DNA from: Macrocystis pyrifera | Taxonomy: Eukaryota > Sar > Phaeophyceae > Laminariales > Laminariaceae | Direction of reading: 5' to 3' | DNA length: 64,000 nucleotides | Assembly (NCBI GenBank): GCA_031763025.1 | Contig: JASSKH010000015.1 | Span: 558,001-622,000 of the forward strand | Part shown: piece by piece, positions 45,351 to 55,928 of the stretch | How the letters are laid out: every line of letters begins with the position of its first letter | Position numbering within the stretch: position 1 is the stretch's first letter | The notes under the pieces: generated by a model | Seen by the model: only the letters and a program-made list of their open reading frames with translations | Told to the model about the DNA's origin: nothing | Database searches by the model: none | Made by a program: the position numbers and the translations under genes

Positions 45351-46308
45351 GATTGGATCCGGGTCGTCGAGGAAACGGACGGTGTAGGAGTCTGCGGCGG
45401 GGGTGTCGGTCGAGGCGCGGAGGGAAAGTTTGCCGAACAACCAGAGACCATCGCGGGCCCTATACCAGAGGTGTGCCCCGGCGGGGAGGGGTGAAGAGCT
45501 GAAGCGGTGAAGCCAGAGGGTGCATGGGACGAGGCTGTACCCGGGAGCGAGGAAGATATCACCCCGGGACCGCGATAGTTCGCGGTGAGCGGCCCCGATG
45601 CGCATCTGGCAGTATAAACGGTTGGTCTGGCGGTGCTGTGAAGGGGTGCCACAACATAGCGGAGGATGTGGAGTCGGTGGAGCTGTAGGTCTCGCTCGTA
45701 TTCCCACGAAGGGCAAAGGAGTCCGGCCCAGTGTGTTTCGTACAACACGGTGAGAACGCCTCCCCGGCCACAAACGAGTTGGTGTCCCGAGATCTGGTGG
45801 ACCTCGAAGCATTCGGGCGGTGGAGAGATGTCGTCGAAGGTGACGTGGAAGGGCGGGGACTTGGTGGAGAAGGAGCTGAGAACGTACTTGGTCAGGTCGG
45901 CCGGAAGTTGTTTGGGAAGATCGTCGATGTCGTCGGGGTTTCGGCAGGGCTTGCAGCGGAGAACGGAGACGCGGTGTTTGGAGTCACGTCCCGCCATGTC
46001 CGAGGGAAGATCGAAATACAGGAGTTTGCCGTGAAGGGGCCGGACATCCGGGCGGCTGAGGCTGGTGCTAGGCCCACGGCAAGGATGTTAAACGGGCCGA
46101 TCCAGTTGAAGGAGAGTCTTGAGAACGGTGGCGTCGGTGCCTTTCTTGGCGCGCCATGGCGAATGGTGACAGCGGTGTTGTAGATCCATGCCCAGCTGTC
46201 GGCAGAGAACGGAGGGGAAAGGCGGGGGGCGTCCATGATGGGGGCGTTGCGGCGTTCGAGGCGCGAGACGTAGACAGCGTGGAGCTCCCGGACGGCGCGG
46301 TAGGCGCG
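45351..46308 (-). pseudogene. Gypsy-1 integrase C-terminus with chromodomain-like and Tudor-like parts
   Basis: After the core, IGPFNILAVGLAPASAARMS is the GPF/Y-type module. At about 45653-45808, CFEVHQISGHQLV, LTVLYETHWAGLLCPSWEYE and DLQLHRLHILRYV look like a diverged chromodomain (Phe-Glu-Val start, Trp, Trp-Glu). In a neighbouring frame (about 45351-45470), LWYRARDGLWLFGKLSLRAS and YTVRFLDDPDPI resemble a Tudor/SH3-like module at the C-terminus. Such modules target integration to chromatin in chromoviruses (family knowledge). Confidence 0.65.
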
Positions 46309-47527
46309 TTACTGGCGAGCAGTGGCGAGGTCGATGTAGGCGAGCTGATCTCGATTGAGGCTTTGATGTCCGCCAATGCTAAGGAAGTCGAATACGGTGA
46401 GGGGGAGACGAGGCAGTCGGCCCATGTGTACTTTGTTGGGGGCCAGCCCGGTGTCGGCACTAACGGAGTTGTTGTAGGCGCTTTCGACGGGGGAAAAATT
46501 CAAGTCCCAATCGTTTTGTAGTTCGTTTCCGACCATGGCGAGCATCAAGACCATGGTGTGGTTGACGCGTACGATGCCGCCGTTGGTGCAGGGGTGGTAG
46601 GAACTCGTGGAGAGTTTGTTGATGCCGAGGCGCTCATAGAGGGTGCGGGAGAATTTGGCGCAAAATTGAAGACCGTTGTCGGAAAGGAGAGTAACGGAGC
46701 ATTCCCAGAGAGGGATGTAGCGATCGACGAGGATGTCGGCCGTGCCGGATGCGGTGAACCCGGCCTCAGTGGTGGCGTACATCGCGGCGGCTGAAACGGT
46801 CGGTGATAAGGAGGATGTAGGCGTTTCACCGAGGCGTGATGGGCAAGGGCCCGAAATAGTCGACTCAGACGAGAGTACCGGGGCCATTGGGTAGCGGTAG
46901 GGAGAGGGTTGGCCAACGAATTGTTTGGCACGAAGACTTACACGCCTGGCACTTGAGGCAGCGGCGGAGCCACCAGCGGGTGGAGATGTCCATGCCAATC
47001 CACCAGTAGAAGCGCATAAGCTTGCTGAGTGTCTGAGCAACACCCAGGTGGCAAGAGGTGGTAGAGTGACATGTGTGTAAGACCCACGGTCGCATCAACA
47101 TTGGAACGTAAATGCGAGGTTGCGTTGTGAGGGGCTGCGGTGTAGTCGTACGAGCTTGGCCCAGGGAAGCCGTGTGTGGTCGGTGAACGAGATGGACTGT
47201 GTCGTCGTCGGTTGTATGGAGCTGACCTTCCGCGGCGAGCACAAGGACCTCCGAGAGAAGAGGGTGACGGGTCGAAGGGATGTAGTCCAAGAGGTCGCCC
47301 GGTGGTGGTGAATGTGAGCCCAAGCAAAGATCTCGTATGGTGGCTGACCAAAGAGGTTCGGTGCGTTGTTCGCGCGCCCAGTCGGTGTAGGTGTAACGCT
47401 CAACGCAGGAACCAGGGTGTGGGTCGTCAGCAGACCGGACAACGGGTTCAGGTAATGGGGGTGGTTGAGTAGGAGAGGGTGGGGGAGAAGGCCCTGGGGT
47501 GGCGAACTGTTGTGGAGGCAGTAACAC
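46309..47527 (-). pseudogene. Gypsy-1 integrase
   Basis: The HHCC zinc finger is in the first piece: HTCHSTTSCHLGVAQTLSKL, WWIGMDISTRWW and CLKCQACK (about 46960-47080). In the core, the first Asp (VDYFGPLPITPR) is followed by a stop, then NAYILLITDRFSRR. The second Asp is in LLSDNGLQF. The expected Glu in the TNGxxERVN motif reads GGIVRVNHTM (Glu to Val). DWDLNFSPVESAYNNSVSAD and LAPNKVHMGRLPRLPL follow. The enzyme would be inactive. Confidence 0.88.
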
Positions 47528-47990
47528 TGGAGGAGTAGCGCTGGCTGGGGTCGCTGCGAGGGCAAGTCTTGAGCGGCGCTGCGGCGAACTGCATCCGGTC
47601 GCCGAAACAGTGGCCTGGGCGCGACGGCGGGCGGACGGCGGTGGGTTGGTGACGGTCTTGAGGCTGCAGTAATTCGATGGCCAAATCCGTAGTCCGTGGA
47701 AGGAAGGGGAGTTCCAGCGGCAGCGGCGGAGCGGCGATGGGTCCGAGAAGAAATCAGACCCAACGAAGAACGAGGAGTGGCCGGAAGTGAGACGTCCAAG
47801 CTGGACGATGGAGAGACGAAGGGTGGCCTGGAACCCACACTAGCAAGAGCGTCAGCGGTCACGGTGGTTTTCTCGGGGCTGGAACGCGATTCGGCCATGG
47901 GGTCGAGGATAGAGAAGTGACCGACGAAGGCACTGCGAAGCGAGTCGACGGTAGGGTCTTAGGCAAAGAGTGGGCCGGCGGCAAGTTTGC

Positions 47991-48240
47991 GAGACGATCC
48001 AGCGGCGGTATCTTGAGCAAGGCGGGGGCCGGTGGGAAGGCTGCGAGACGATCCAGCGGCGATATCTTGAGCAAAGCGGGGGCCGAGGGGAAGGCTGCGA
48101 GGCGATCCAGCGGCGATATCTTGAGCAAAGCGGAGGCCGGAGGGAAGGCTGCGAGGCGATACAACAGCGGTATCTTGAGGAAAGCGGGGGGGGCGGGGGG
48201 AAGGCTGCGAGGCGATCCAGCGGCGGCATCTTGGACGGTG
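47991..48240 (-). repeat. 54-bp tandem repeats in the gypsy-1 RNase H-integrase linker
   Basis: GAGACGATCCAGCGGCGGTA recurs every 54 bp, about five units, giving an 18-residue repeat (KISPLDRLAAFPPAPALL) on the minus strand. The linker (47100-48570) is unusually long and Pro/Ser/Arg-rich. Confidence 0.85.
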
Positions 48241-48570
48241 GCAGAGGCCCCAATAGGGTAGTGGATACGAACCAAGTCCGAATTTTCAGTACGTGGTCCG
48301 TGGCGGCGGAAGTCGCCAAAGTCGTTGTCGGTGCAGGGTAGTGGTGGGATGGTGTCGCAGGGAGCGATTGAGGATGGGAAGAGCTGACCCAAACTGATGC
48401 CCGGGGTGAAGGGGTCAATCGGAGTAAAACTACAGGCTTGGATAAGGTAGATACCGATGGTGTCGGGAGTGGTGAGGCGGTTGGGTCCGGTGCGGTCGAG
48501 ATCGGTCGCTGGTTGTAGGAGTCGAGAGAGGAAGTCGGCATTGCCTCATTATCAGAGCCTTTGCGGTACT

Positions 48571-49126
48571 CTAGGGTGTAGGAGTAGGCGGAGAGGATCT
48601 CCAGCCAGCGTTGGACGCGAGCGTTGTGTTCGCCGACTTTAGTGATACTCTCGACTGCCTTGTGGTCAGAGTAGATGTGGAACTTGGTGGACCAGAGGTG
48701 GCCGCGGAGGTGTTTGATGGCCCAAACGATGCTACCGGCTTCGAGGTCAAGGGGGGTTCAGGATCGTTCGTTGTCGAGATTGGTGCGGCTGATAAAGACA
48801 ATGGGACGGACGGAACCGCCCGGTTGTTCTTGTTCGAGAGTCGCGCCAAAACCGTCGATGCTGGCGTCGCAGTAGGGGCGGAAAGGGCGGGAGGTGTCGA
48901 CGACGGCATCCCAGTCCGGGTATACCAAGATCGGAGGAGTAGCGAGTTCGTGGGGGATCTGGCGGACGACAGTTTCCATTTCCGAGGTGAAAACGAATTT
49001 AACCCCTTGTTTGAGCAGGGCGTTAATGGGTCCTAGCCGAGCGGAGAGGTTCTTCAGGAATTTACGGTAGTATCCAATGCATCCGACAAGTGAGCGCACT
49101 TGCTTGGTGTTCGTAGGCATGGGCAT
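48571..49126 (-). pseudogene. Gypsy-1 RT thumb and RNase H
   Basis: The piece at 48758-49126 has VRSLVGCIGYYRKFLKNLSA and RPYCDASIDGFGATLEQEQP, with the RNase H first Asp in CDAS. A frame change near 48760 leads to HLWSTKFHIYSDHKAVESIT, with the TDHK-like motif as SDHK, in the 48600-48720 region. The order and motifs are those of Ty3/gypsy. Confidence 0.8.
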
Positions 49127-49259
49127 CTGGGTTAGGCGGCAACCTTGTCAGCGTTTGGGCTAACGCCAGAGGAGGAAATGGCGTGTCCCAAAAAGTCGGC
49201 GCTGGTAGTGCCAAGCTTGGCTTTGGAAGGGGAGAGTTTGAGGTTGTGTTTTCGAAGGC

Positions 49260-50498
49260 GTTCGAAAAGGGAGCGGATATTTTCTCGCGTGGGCCGTGGG
49301 GTCGAGGTCGAAAACTATGGCGTCGCGAGGTAGGCCGCTACGCGGTCAAGGGCTTTGATTACCTCGTTGATGATCTTGACGAACCAGCCAGACGCGGCCA
49401 TGCTGCCTTGAGGCATGACGAGCCACTCGAAGAGTCGAGTGGGCGTGCAGAAGGCAGTCAAGGGTATGGTGTCCTTGTTGATGGTAATTTGGTGGAACGA
49501 AGACACGAGATCGAACTTGGAGAATATGCGGCCTTTTCCGAAAGAGTCGAGGACCTCCTCAGCGCGAGGGATGGGCAGTTGGCCCAGGGAGCTGATGGCG
49601 TTAAGCTTTTTGTAGCTCACGCTTATCCGAACGTTGCCGTCTTTCTTGGGAATGGCAGCCATAGGGCTGGCGTATGGGGAGGTGGAGTCCTGGATTAGGC
49701 CTGCAGCCAGGTTTCGGTCAAGGACAGCATCGACCTGCTCGGCGAGAATAGGGTTGATGCGGTAAGGATGGGAAAATACGGGGGAGCTATCCGGGGGATG
49801 GAAATTTTGAACGGAAGTAGGGAGCACGAGCCAACGTCGGTTTTGGACGTGGAGAAAACATCGGGAAACTCACGAAGAACTTCCCCCAGGGCTGTGATGA
49901 CCGAAGGGGACCAACCGGAACCGCGGAGGTCAAAGACGACGTCGCAAAGGTGTAGCGGGAGTCGGTCCCAGAGGCGGAGGAAGCTTGTCCGTTGGTCGGC
50001 AGTCAGGCGTTCCAGGATGTTGGAGCAAGGGGTCTTGGGGGGATCAACAGGAGGAGTACCGTCGTCGTGTACGGGGATGTTGTCGTGCAGGGCGTGGACG
50101 TCGGCAACAGCTGGGGCTATAGATGGCGTCGTGGAGAGACTTTGCAGTACTGAAACAGGAATTTGTATGAGGGGAGAAGAGGAAGTCCCCAGAAGGTCGC
50201 CTGGTTCAAGGTCAGTGAATCCCGAGAGCGGGATAGTTTTGGTAGACGTTGGCAACGAATATTTCAGTTTCGGAGCAAAGACCGTCACGGGGAAGCATGT
50301 CAACAAGGTAATGGACAGTGGGCGCCGGAATGCCGGAGGGACGCACCAAATTAACCGGGACGAGTGACGGCGTAGACGAAAGTAACATTGCGTGAACGCC
50401 GGCGAACTCGAGGTGTACGGTGTCGGGGGAAGGGCGGTTGTCGTGGACGAAAGTGGAGAGACCACCCTTCTGCAGGGTGGTGAGGGAGAGCTCGCCAA
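49260..50498 (-). pseudogene. Gypsy-1 reverse transcriptase
   Basis: The N-terminal piece (49695-50498) has LEPGDLLG, NILERLTADQRTSFLRLW and EFPDVFSTSKTDVGSC. The RT fingers and palm follow at 49315-49827: HPYRINPILAEQV, LIQDSTSPYASPMAAIPKKD, SVSYKKLNAISSLGQLPIPR, FSKFDLVSSFHQI and FEWLVMPQGS. A frameshift then falls inside the catalytic YLDD: the frame reads AYLAT and the shifted frame resumes DAIVFDLDPTAHARK (about 49270-49310). The RT is inactive as written. Confidence 0.88.
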
Positions 50499-51160
50499 AG
50501 AGCGGTCGCGAGGGGAGTCGGGGCAGGATGGTGTTCGTGAGTTATTCGAACCGCATCCAGCTGTCGCGTCCCAGGAGAACGGTGTGTTGCATAGTCCAAG
50601 GTGGCACGATGCACGCCCATACGGCGAGTTCGGCGGAAGAGGTGTTGTCGTGCAAGAACTGGATGCTGAGTCGAACGGAAAATCGAAGTGAGGAGGGGAG
50701 TGGATTTACCGAAACCACCCCAGGAACGAGGGGAAGCGTGTCGCTCACAGATATCCGACGCGGCGTTGCTGTGGAGGTCCCAAGCTTCTGCGGAGATGAA
50801 GGTTTGGCGGGCGTCGGTGTCCAGGAGAGCTACTAGGCCGTAGCGGTTGGATGCGGAGGGTCCACTGTGTACTTTGATCCTGGTCATGAAAGAGGCGTCG
50901 TCGATGGTAGTTATATCGCTCGAGAGGCCCGGTCCATGTTCGGCAATGAGGGGGGGAAGTGCAGGGGGAAGGGCAGCTCCGGACAAGATGGCAGAGACCA
51001 ATGTGTGCGGAGGAGTTGCTTCAGGGAGGGAGGGGCAGTAGGTGGTCCAGTGTGGAGGGCGCGGTAGGAGCTGGAGCCGTTGCACTGATCTCGTGAATCC
51101 CATTCTCGGAGGGTGAGACGCGAGAGCCGCCGAGAGGGGGCGGAGGTGGAGGGGAGGCAA
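50351..51160 (-). CDS. Gypsy-1 protease region
   Basis: The open frame contains ITTIDDASFMTRIKVHSG and the retropepsin-like core GLVALLDTDARQTFI (about 50803-50830). The family active site is Asp-Thr-Gly; here Gly is Asp (gypsy-2 has DTGS), so activity is doubtful. The flap and tail (LAVWACIVPP, VLLGRDSWMRF) lie in an overlapping frame at 50542-50748. The frame begins in the tail of the NADAR region. Confidence 0.75.
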   Translation of the reverse strand: MPPLHLRPLSAALASHPPRMGFTRSVQRLQLLPRPPHWTTYCPSLPEATPPHTLVSAILSGAALPPALPPLIAEHGPGLSSDITTIDDASFMTRIKVHSGPSASNRYGLVALLDTDARQTFISAEAWDLHSNAASDICERHASPRSWGGFGKSTPLLTSIFRSTQHPVLARQHLFRRTRRMGVHRATLDYATHRSPGTRQLDAVRITHEHHPAPTPLATALWRALPHHPAEGWSLHFRPRQPPFPRHRTPRVRRRSRNVTFVYAVTRPG

Positions 51161-51607
51161 GCTGGTGGCGGATCTTCATGAGGATGTCGCCTAACAGGTT
51201 GAGTCCTGGTCAATGTGGAGGTTGTAAGGCTCGCATATCGTCAGACCTGAAGCCGATGCTCCAGACGAGATCGTGAGGGCTGGCTTCGGCGAGGAACTTG
51301 TCGCCGGTGTCTACGAGTTGTTGGAGCAAGGGGGGAGCCGAGAACTTGGCGAGGTTACCCTTGAAAACGATGTCGTACCGATGCTGTAGCCAACGCTCTT
51401 GGTTAAAATTGGAGACGGAGCGGCCGAGGTGTTTTTGTTGTGCGGGATTCGGAGAGGACACGATCTTCCGGCGAGCTGCTGTGTCGCCGAAAGTTTGGCT
51501 TTCTCCGGCACCATGTAATGTTCCGCGCAGTTGTATTGCTCGTTGTTCACGGTGGACGTCGAAGGGTACCACATAGAGAAGACCGGGGATTGGTCCAAAA
51601 AAAAAAA
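51150..51607 (-). pseudogene. NADAR (YbiA/DUF1768-like) domain in gypsy-1, broken
   Basis: Frame one (to about 51490) reads FSMWYPSTSTVNNEQYNCAE then HYMVPEKAK, including the catalytic-type Glu in CAEHYM and the Lys-Ala that follows. After a frameshift the domain continues (51210-51560) with LGRSVSNFNQERW, KGNLAKFS, LVDTGDKFLAEASPHDLVWS and IGF. A TGA then replaces the family Trp (PPH-stop-PGLNLLG), and the same frame runs on as PGLNLLGDILMKIRHQL, the NADAR C-terminal LGxxLMxxR helix. Essentially the whole ~150-residue domain is visible. NADAR enzymes hydrolyse ADP-ribose linkages (family knowledge). Location between Gag and protease matches gypsy-2. Confidence 0.88.
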
Positions 51608-52604
51608 ATGGGAGGGGCTCGGGGTCGGGGGGGATGGGGAGGGGGGCGTGGTGTGGGACGTTATCGAGGAAGGCGTGGGTAAGACGGCTTTGGTCCCCGA
51701 AAACGTGTGGGGTGAGGTCGATCGTGTCGAGACCCCGGGAGGATGCACATGTCGGCGTGATGCTCGTGACGAAGCACCCTGAGAGTCCCTGCTAGCGGCA
51801 TTCAACGTACGCGGAGGAAGGAAAACTCGGAAGAACGTGCGGTACCTGTAGTAGTCCGTGACCGGGGCGTGGGTGTCGGTACAGGTGGCTCCTGGCATGA
51901 TCTTGGTGACGTGGTCGAGTCTTCCGCGGATCCGCGGGGAAACTGTCCCTTGGATCCAGCGACAGTGGTGTGGTCAGGGCGGGGCGGGCAACTACGAGAT
52001 CGGGAGAACCTGTGAAAACAACGGAGGTCGAAGTATGTGCTGTCCGGGGTCGGCGGACGCTGGGTGACGTGTGCCGATGACATCGTTGGTCAGAGGACAC
52101 AGACGAGTCAGGGGTCGATGGCCCTGGGGGGGAAATAGGGCTGATGAGGGAGTGGATACCGCTGTTGGCCGTTGTTGTCGTGTCGTCCGCAAGATTGGCA
52201 AGGTCCGCAGAAATTTCGGCAATGTTGGGCAAGGCACGGCGTCGCTCATCGACTGGGGACGCCGAGGGGAGTAGTGTGGGAGTGCTCGGTGTGCCCACCT
52301 CCTCCCGCCCACACCTCAACCCAACCGCTTGAACAATGGGGCTAACCCTAGATCGAGTGGTTGATGTTGAAGATAGGTTAAAAGGGGGGTGAAAAGAGGG
52401 GGGGGGGTCGGGAGAGTAAGTGGAGCCAGCGGCTCCTGGAAAATACTCTGCCCGAGAATTCAGAGAGGTACCCAGTGCGGACGCTGTAGTGCCGCCGGTG
52501 AAGTCGCGAGCGGTTTTTCACCATCGGCTAGTCAGTTAGTACGGAAGGTGTCCGGTTGACGGGAGTTTTGACTCCCGCCGTGTTGTGAGGGGCCGAGGCG
52601 CATG
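51608..52604 (-). other. Gypsy-1 linker between Gag and NADAR
   Basis: Ser/Thr/Pro/Arg-rich open frames (for example 51792-52319) have no recognised domain. Gypsy-2 has a similar low-complexity linker at the same place. 52330-52600 has G-rich low-complexity DNA and broken frames. Confidence 0.5.
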
Positions 52605-52816
52605 TTAGCTGGGGGGGGGAGGTCTGGGTTGTGAGACCGGTAACGGTGGGGTCTGATTAAGGAGGTCCTTGGGGGGAGGGGGGGGTGATTTGCTGTGGCG
52701 AACTATCCCTAGTTTGTTGGTTGTCGTGAGAGTAATTGGTCCACTGAGAGCCTGTAGTACTGTTGGAGTTGCCGTGGGAGCGCTTGTTGTTAGAGTTGGA
52801 GTTGTACCGGCGGTTG

Positions 52817-53428
52817 TTATTTGGGACTGCCGATAGAATTGTGTCCCCTCGAGTTGGAACGCTTGGAATAAGAGTTCGAGTTCCGTTGTACATTGCGTTC
52901 GGACTGTCCCCGACGGTATGAGAGCATACGTTGTTGCCACTGTTGAAAAGCGTAACCTCCGTCGTTGAGGCGGCCGAGCCGGGGATTGAGAACACCTGAT
53001 TTGTTTATGAAGGGGCTTTGGCACTTTTTGACGTTGTGGGCCTGTCCGCCGCAGTTGAGGCATACCCCACGCCATGTGCGAAGGGTGATCGCTCTGGCAA
53101 TAGCGCTAAGGAGAGGGGTCCAGAGAGGAGGGTCGGTGGTCGAAAACGTGGTGGACACCATGTACACTTCATCTAAGTGTTCGAGAGGCCAGTAGTAGTA
53201 GCCCAGAGTAAAAGGGTCAGTGTCTCGGGACGTAGAGACGTTTATGACATAGGGGGTTTGCGTTGGGTGCCTTGTTGGTTTTGGTTCGAATGATTGCGCG
53301 AGCGCGTCTGCTGAGCAGGAGCCGATGACGGTGGGGACGACGAAAAGGTCGTGTGGCCTCCAAGGGAAGTGAAAGAAAATATTTTTCGCCATTAATGGCG
53401 GGTGTATTATTCGTGGCGTATACTTCAT
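52817..53428 (-). CDS. gag: Gypsy-1 Gag C-terminal region with CCHC knuckle
   Basis: The open frame has TDPPLWTPLLSAIARAITLR, then the zinc knuckle CLNCGGQAHNVKKC (CX2CX4HX4C, about 53021-53062). It continues GVLNPRLGRL and YAFQQWQQRMLSYRR, matching gypsy-2 at 60430-60530. The knuckle would bind element RNA. An Asn/Ser-rich tail follows. Confidence 0.85.
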   Translation of the reverse strand: MKYTPRIIHPPLMAKNIFFHFPWRPHDLFVVPTVIGSCSADALAQSFEPKPTRHPTQTPYVINVSTSRDTDPFTLGYYYWPLEHLDEVYMVSTTFSTTDPPLWTPLLSAIARAITLRTWRGVCLNCGGQAHNVKKCQSPFINKSGVLNPRLGRLNDGGYAFQQWQQRMLSYRRGQSERNVQRNSNSYSKRSNSRGHNSIGSPK

Positions 53429-55928
53429 GAGCTTCCCACATGGCCGAGACCGAAGGGAAAGACTCTACCGCAGTCATCAAGTCGACCGGGTACAAAACAG
53501 GAGTCAAGGCTGGAAACTGTCTACTAACACTGGTACGCACTACCTCGAACACCATGGCGTCGCTAGGTTTTAAAATCTTTTCAGAGCCTTGCACCACCGA
53601 CGTCAACTCCCTCAAAGCCCGCAAAATAATTGAACACACCGTGCCTGTTGGTACTCCGAACGCCTGAAGTTTTTCGAATGCATGGCCTTGGTGGCCGTGG
53701 TCGAAGTGTGTGCTCAGCTGACGCAATAGTAAGCAGGAGGCAGATGGTCCAGCATTGTCCTTCTGCCGAAGGTGATCGCGCACCTGTTTGAAAAATAGTT
53801 GATAAGGAGGGACATCCGGAAGTTGGTGCCTGTCTTAATTGCTTTCCGGAAGCACCGGTGAAGCGGGGTGATCCATCCTCGTGACCAACGCAGGGAGTCT
53901 AGGGTACCATTCGGGGAGTCGTCACAGCGTGAGAGAATGTCCGCCAATACAAGTTTGGTGCTTGCTGTGAGTTGTCGAACCCCTACACAGTCGTCGGTTC
54001 CCGCGGGAAAAGGGAGTGGGTCGACGAGCTCCAATTTTTGTGTGTCCAAGTCGATGTACTAGCAGCTGACATCAAAGTCGTGGGTACTAGCTGTAGTGGT
54101 TTGGGGCGTAGTTGGAATTGCGGCGGGGGGGGGGGGGGGGGGTGGTGAGAGTGGGAGCGACTTGGTGCTGAGGGGGTAACGATGCAATGGGGATCGAGCT
54201 ATTTGGGAAAGGGGTTGGAGCCTGCACCGGTGCAATGGAGATTGCGCGCCGTTGGAAGCTGAGGGGCCTGGGCTGCAACGGAGGTTGCATTGGTGGGTAG
54301 GGGGGTGGGAGTCACTGGACACTGTGGAGGTAGTGGTGCGATATTAGAGGGGGGATTGCGTTGTTTTGAGGGGGGGGCGGGAGCCGGCAGCGGCGGAATA
54401 GAGATTGCGCGGCCGGGCGCCGCGGGATACGGAGAGGTCAGGGCCGCAACGGGGGCTGTGTTGAGAGGCAGTGAGGCGGGAGTCACTGGATACTGAGGTG
54501 GTAGCGGTGTGATGGAAGCTGCATTGGGAGGCAGTGAGGAGGGAGCCACTGAATGCTGAGGTGGTAGCGGTGTAATGAGGGGTGCGATATTAGAGGGGGG
54601 TGAAGTGCCGCCCTGTAGCGACGCAGTGGGCTGATACTGACCAGGCGGTGGGTCAATAGAGATTGCGGTGCCGGTTTGGGGGGAAAGCGGGTACTGAGGG
54701 GATGATGTCCAAACGGGTGGTTGCCGCAAAAGAAACAGATAGCGGGGCAATATCAGAATCAGTCACTCGCCTGTTATCCTCCGAGATGTAGTCCTCGTCG
54801 GTTGTCAAGGAGAAATAGTCGTCACTGTGCTTCCTTGGGCGTTGTTCAGGCCGGGGGGGGGTTCCGCTGTTGCCGGACCGGGGGTGGGGGTGGTAGAGCT
54901 GGACGATGGCGTAAGGCGGGTCGGGATGTTGGAGTTGCTGGTGTCGTTGTTGTTGTTATTGCTGTCACGGTCATGGTCGTCGTTTGGGCGCCGTCGGTTG
55001 ACCGGCAAGCGGCCGTCCGAACAGGCCGCCATCCGCTGATGGCGTTGACCTCGAGAGGCATTGTATTCGGCCACGGAGGGCCATGTGTGGTGATTCGAGG
55101 AGTGAAAAGTCCTCAAAGTTGCGACCAACCTGAGTAGCTTGATCCGTACATTGGAGTTGGTCACGTTTGGGAGGGCCTCGAGGGCTTGCCGGAGGGTCGT
55201 GGTGCTCGAGTGATATAAGCCCTTTATGGTCGATGCAGCCGACGAGATGGCTGCCCGGCTGTCCTCGGGGACATTGTGTGAGGATATAAGCGGTCGGATC
55301 GACGTTTCTAGGAAAACAATGTCCGTAAACTCCAGCACAAAGCTCAGACGTGCTGGAGTTGGTGGGAGTGACGCAGGGGTGGGGGGGGTCGAGGTGGTGG
55401 GGGCGGGGGCTGAAGCGGCAGTAGAGGCAGTCGAGACTGGGAGAGCAGCGGCCGTAATCGTGCGGGTGGGAGGGGGGGGGAGGCCTTGAGAGGCAAGGGT
55501 CAGGGCTTGCTGAGCCCGGAGAGATGCCACGACGAGTTCTGTTCCCGCTATGGCCGCACTTTCCCGGGTGTTTTGTTCCTTTAACAACCTTGAGAGTCGC
55601 GCCTCACGTCTCGAGCGTTTCTTGGCGTGTTTGGTGAGCCACTTCTGAATCTCTCGTACGGTCAGCTCATCCCCCGAGGTTGTTAGCGCAGCGTCAGTCG
55701 GGACATTCCGGTGGTCGTGGGTGTGGGGCGAGACGTTCGGGTGGTCGTGGGTGTCGGGCGGGACGTCCGGGTAGTTGTGGGTGTCGAGAGTGTTGTCCGT
55801 AGGAGCTGGGGTGTTGGCGGTCGATGATACAGAGTCGTCATTGTCGGGCGAGTGGTGGTCGGCTTCCTCTTCGTTGGGGAGTCGGACCCGTAGTCCACGC
55901 CGTTATCCTCATCCTTGACGTTTACCAT
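53217..55928 (-). pseudogene. Gypsy-1 Gag N-terminal and capsid-like region
   Basis: The probable start is the ATG at 55928 in context AAACCATGG (MVNVKDEDNGVDYGSDS). Later pieces are a basic helical stretch (LTVREIQKWLTKHAKKRSRR), a 260-codon piece ending at 54805, and a Pro-rich piece (54199-54750, PPQYPVTPASLP-like repeats). The gag core at 53714-54049 and 53217-53783 contains KLQAFGVPTGTV and TPAINGEKYF. The core aligns with gypsy-2 gag (HNFGVANGTP, then TPAVNGEKYF). An 18-base G run (54125-54142) interrupts it. Frames change several times. Confidence 0.7.

Larger units (their letters stand above)
45260..55928 (-). mobile_element. Ty3/gypsy element 1 (chromovirus-like), decayed, with NADAR cargo
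   Basis: Read right to left: Gag with CCHC knuckle, Ser/Thr/Pro linker, NADAR domain, protease, reverse transcriptase, RNase H, repeat-rich linker, integrase, chromodomain-like and Tudor/SH3-like C-terminus. The RT-before-IN order fixes it as Ty3/gypsy. I found no LTR pair: the left end abuts the LINE target repeat, and 55929-57000 shows no match to it. Many frameshifts and stops, plus loss of the integrase Glu, mark it as dead. Confidence 0.9.

Noticed and set aside
45892..50836. Long plus-strand open frames across gypsy-1 (for example 45731-46183, 48611-49036, 49183-49698, 49768-50367)
   Set aside because: They are antisense to recognisable protease, RT, RNase H and integrase sequence and have no domains of their own.
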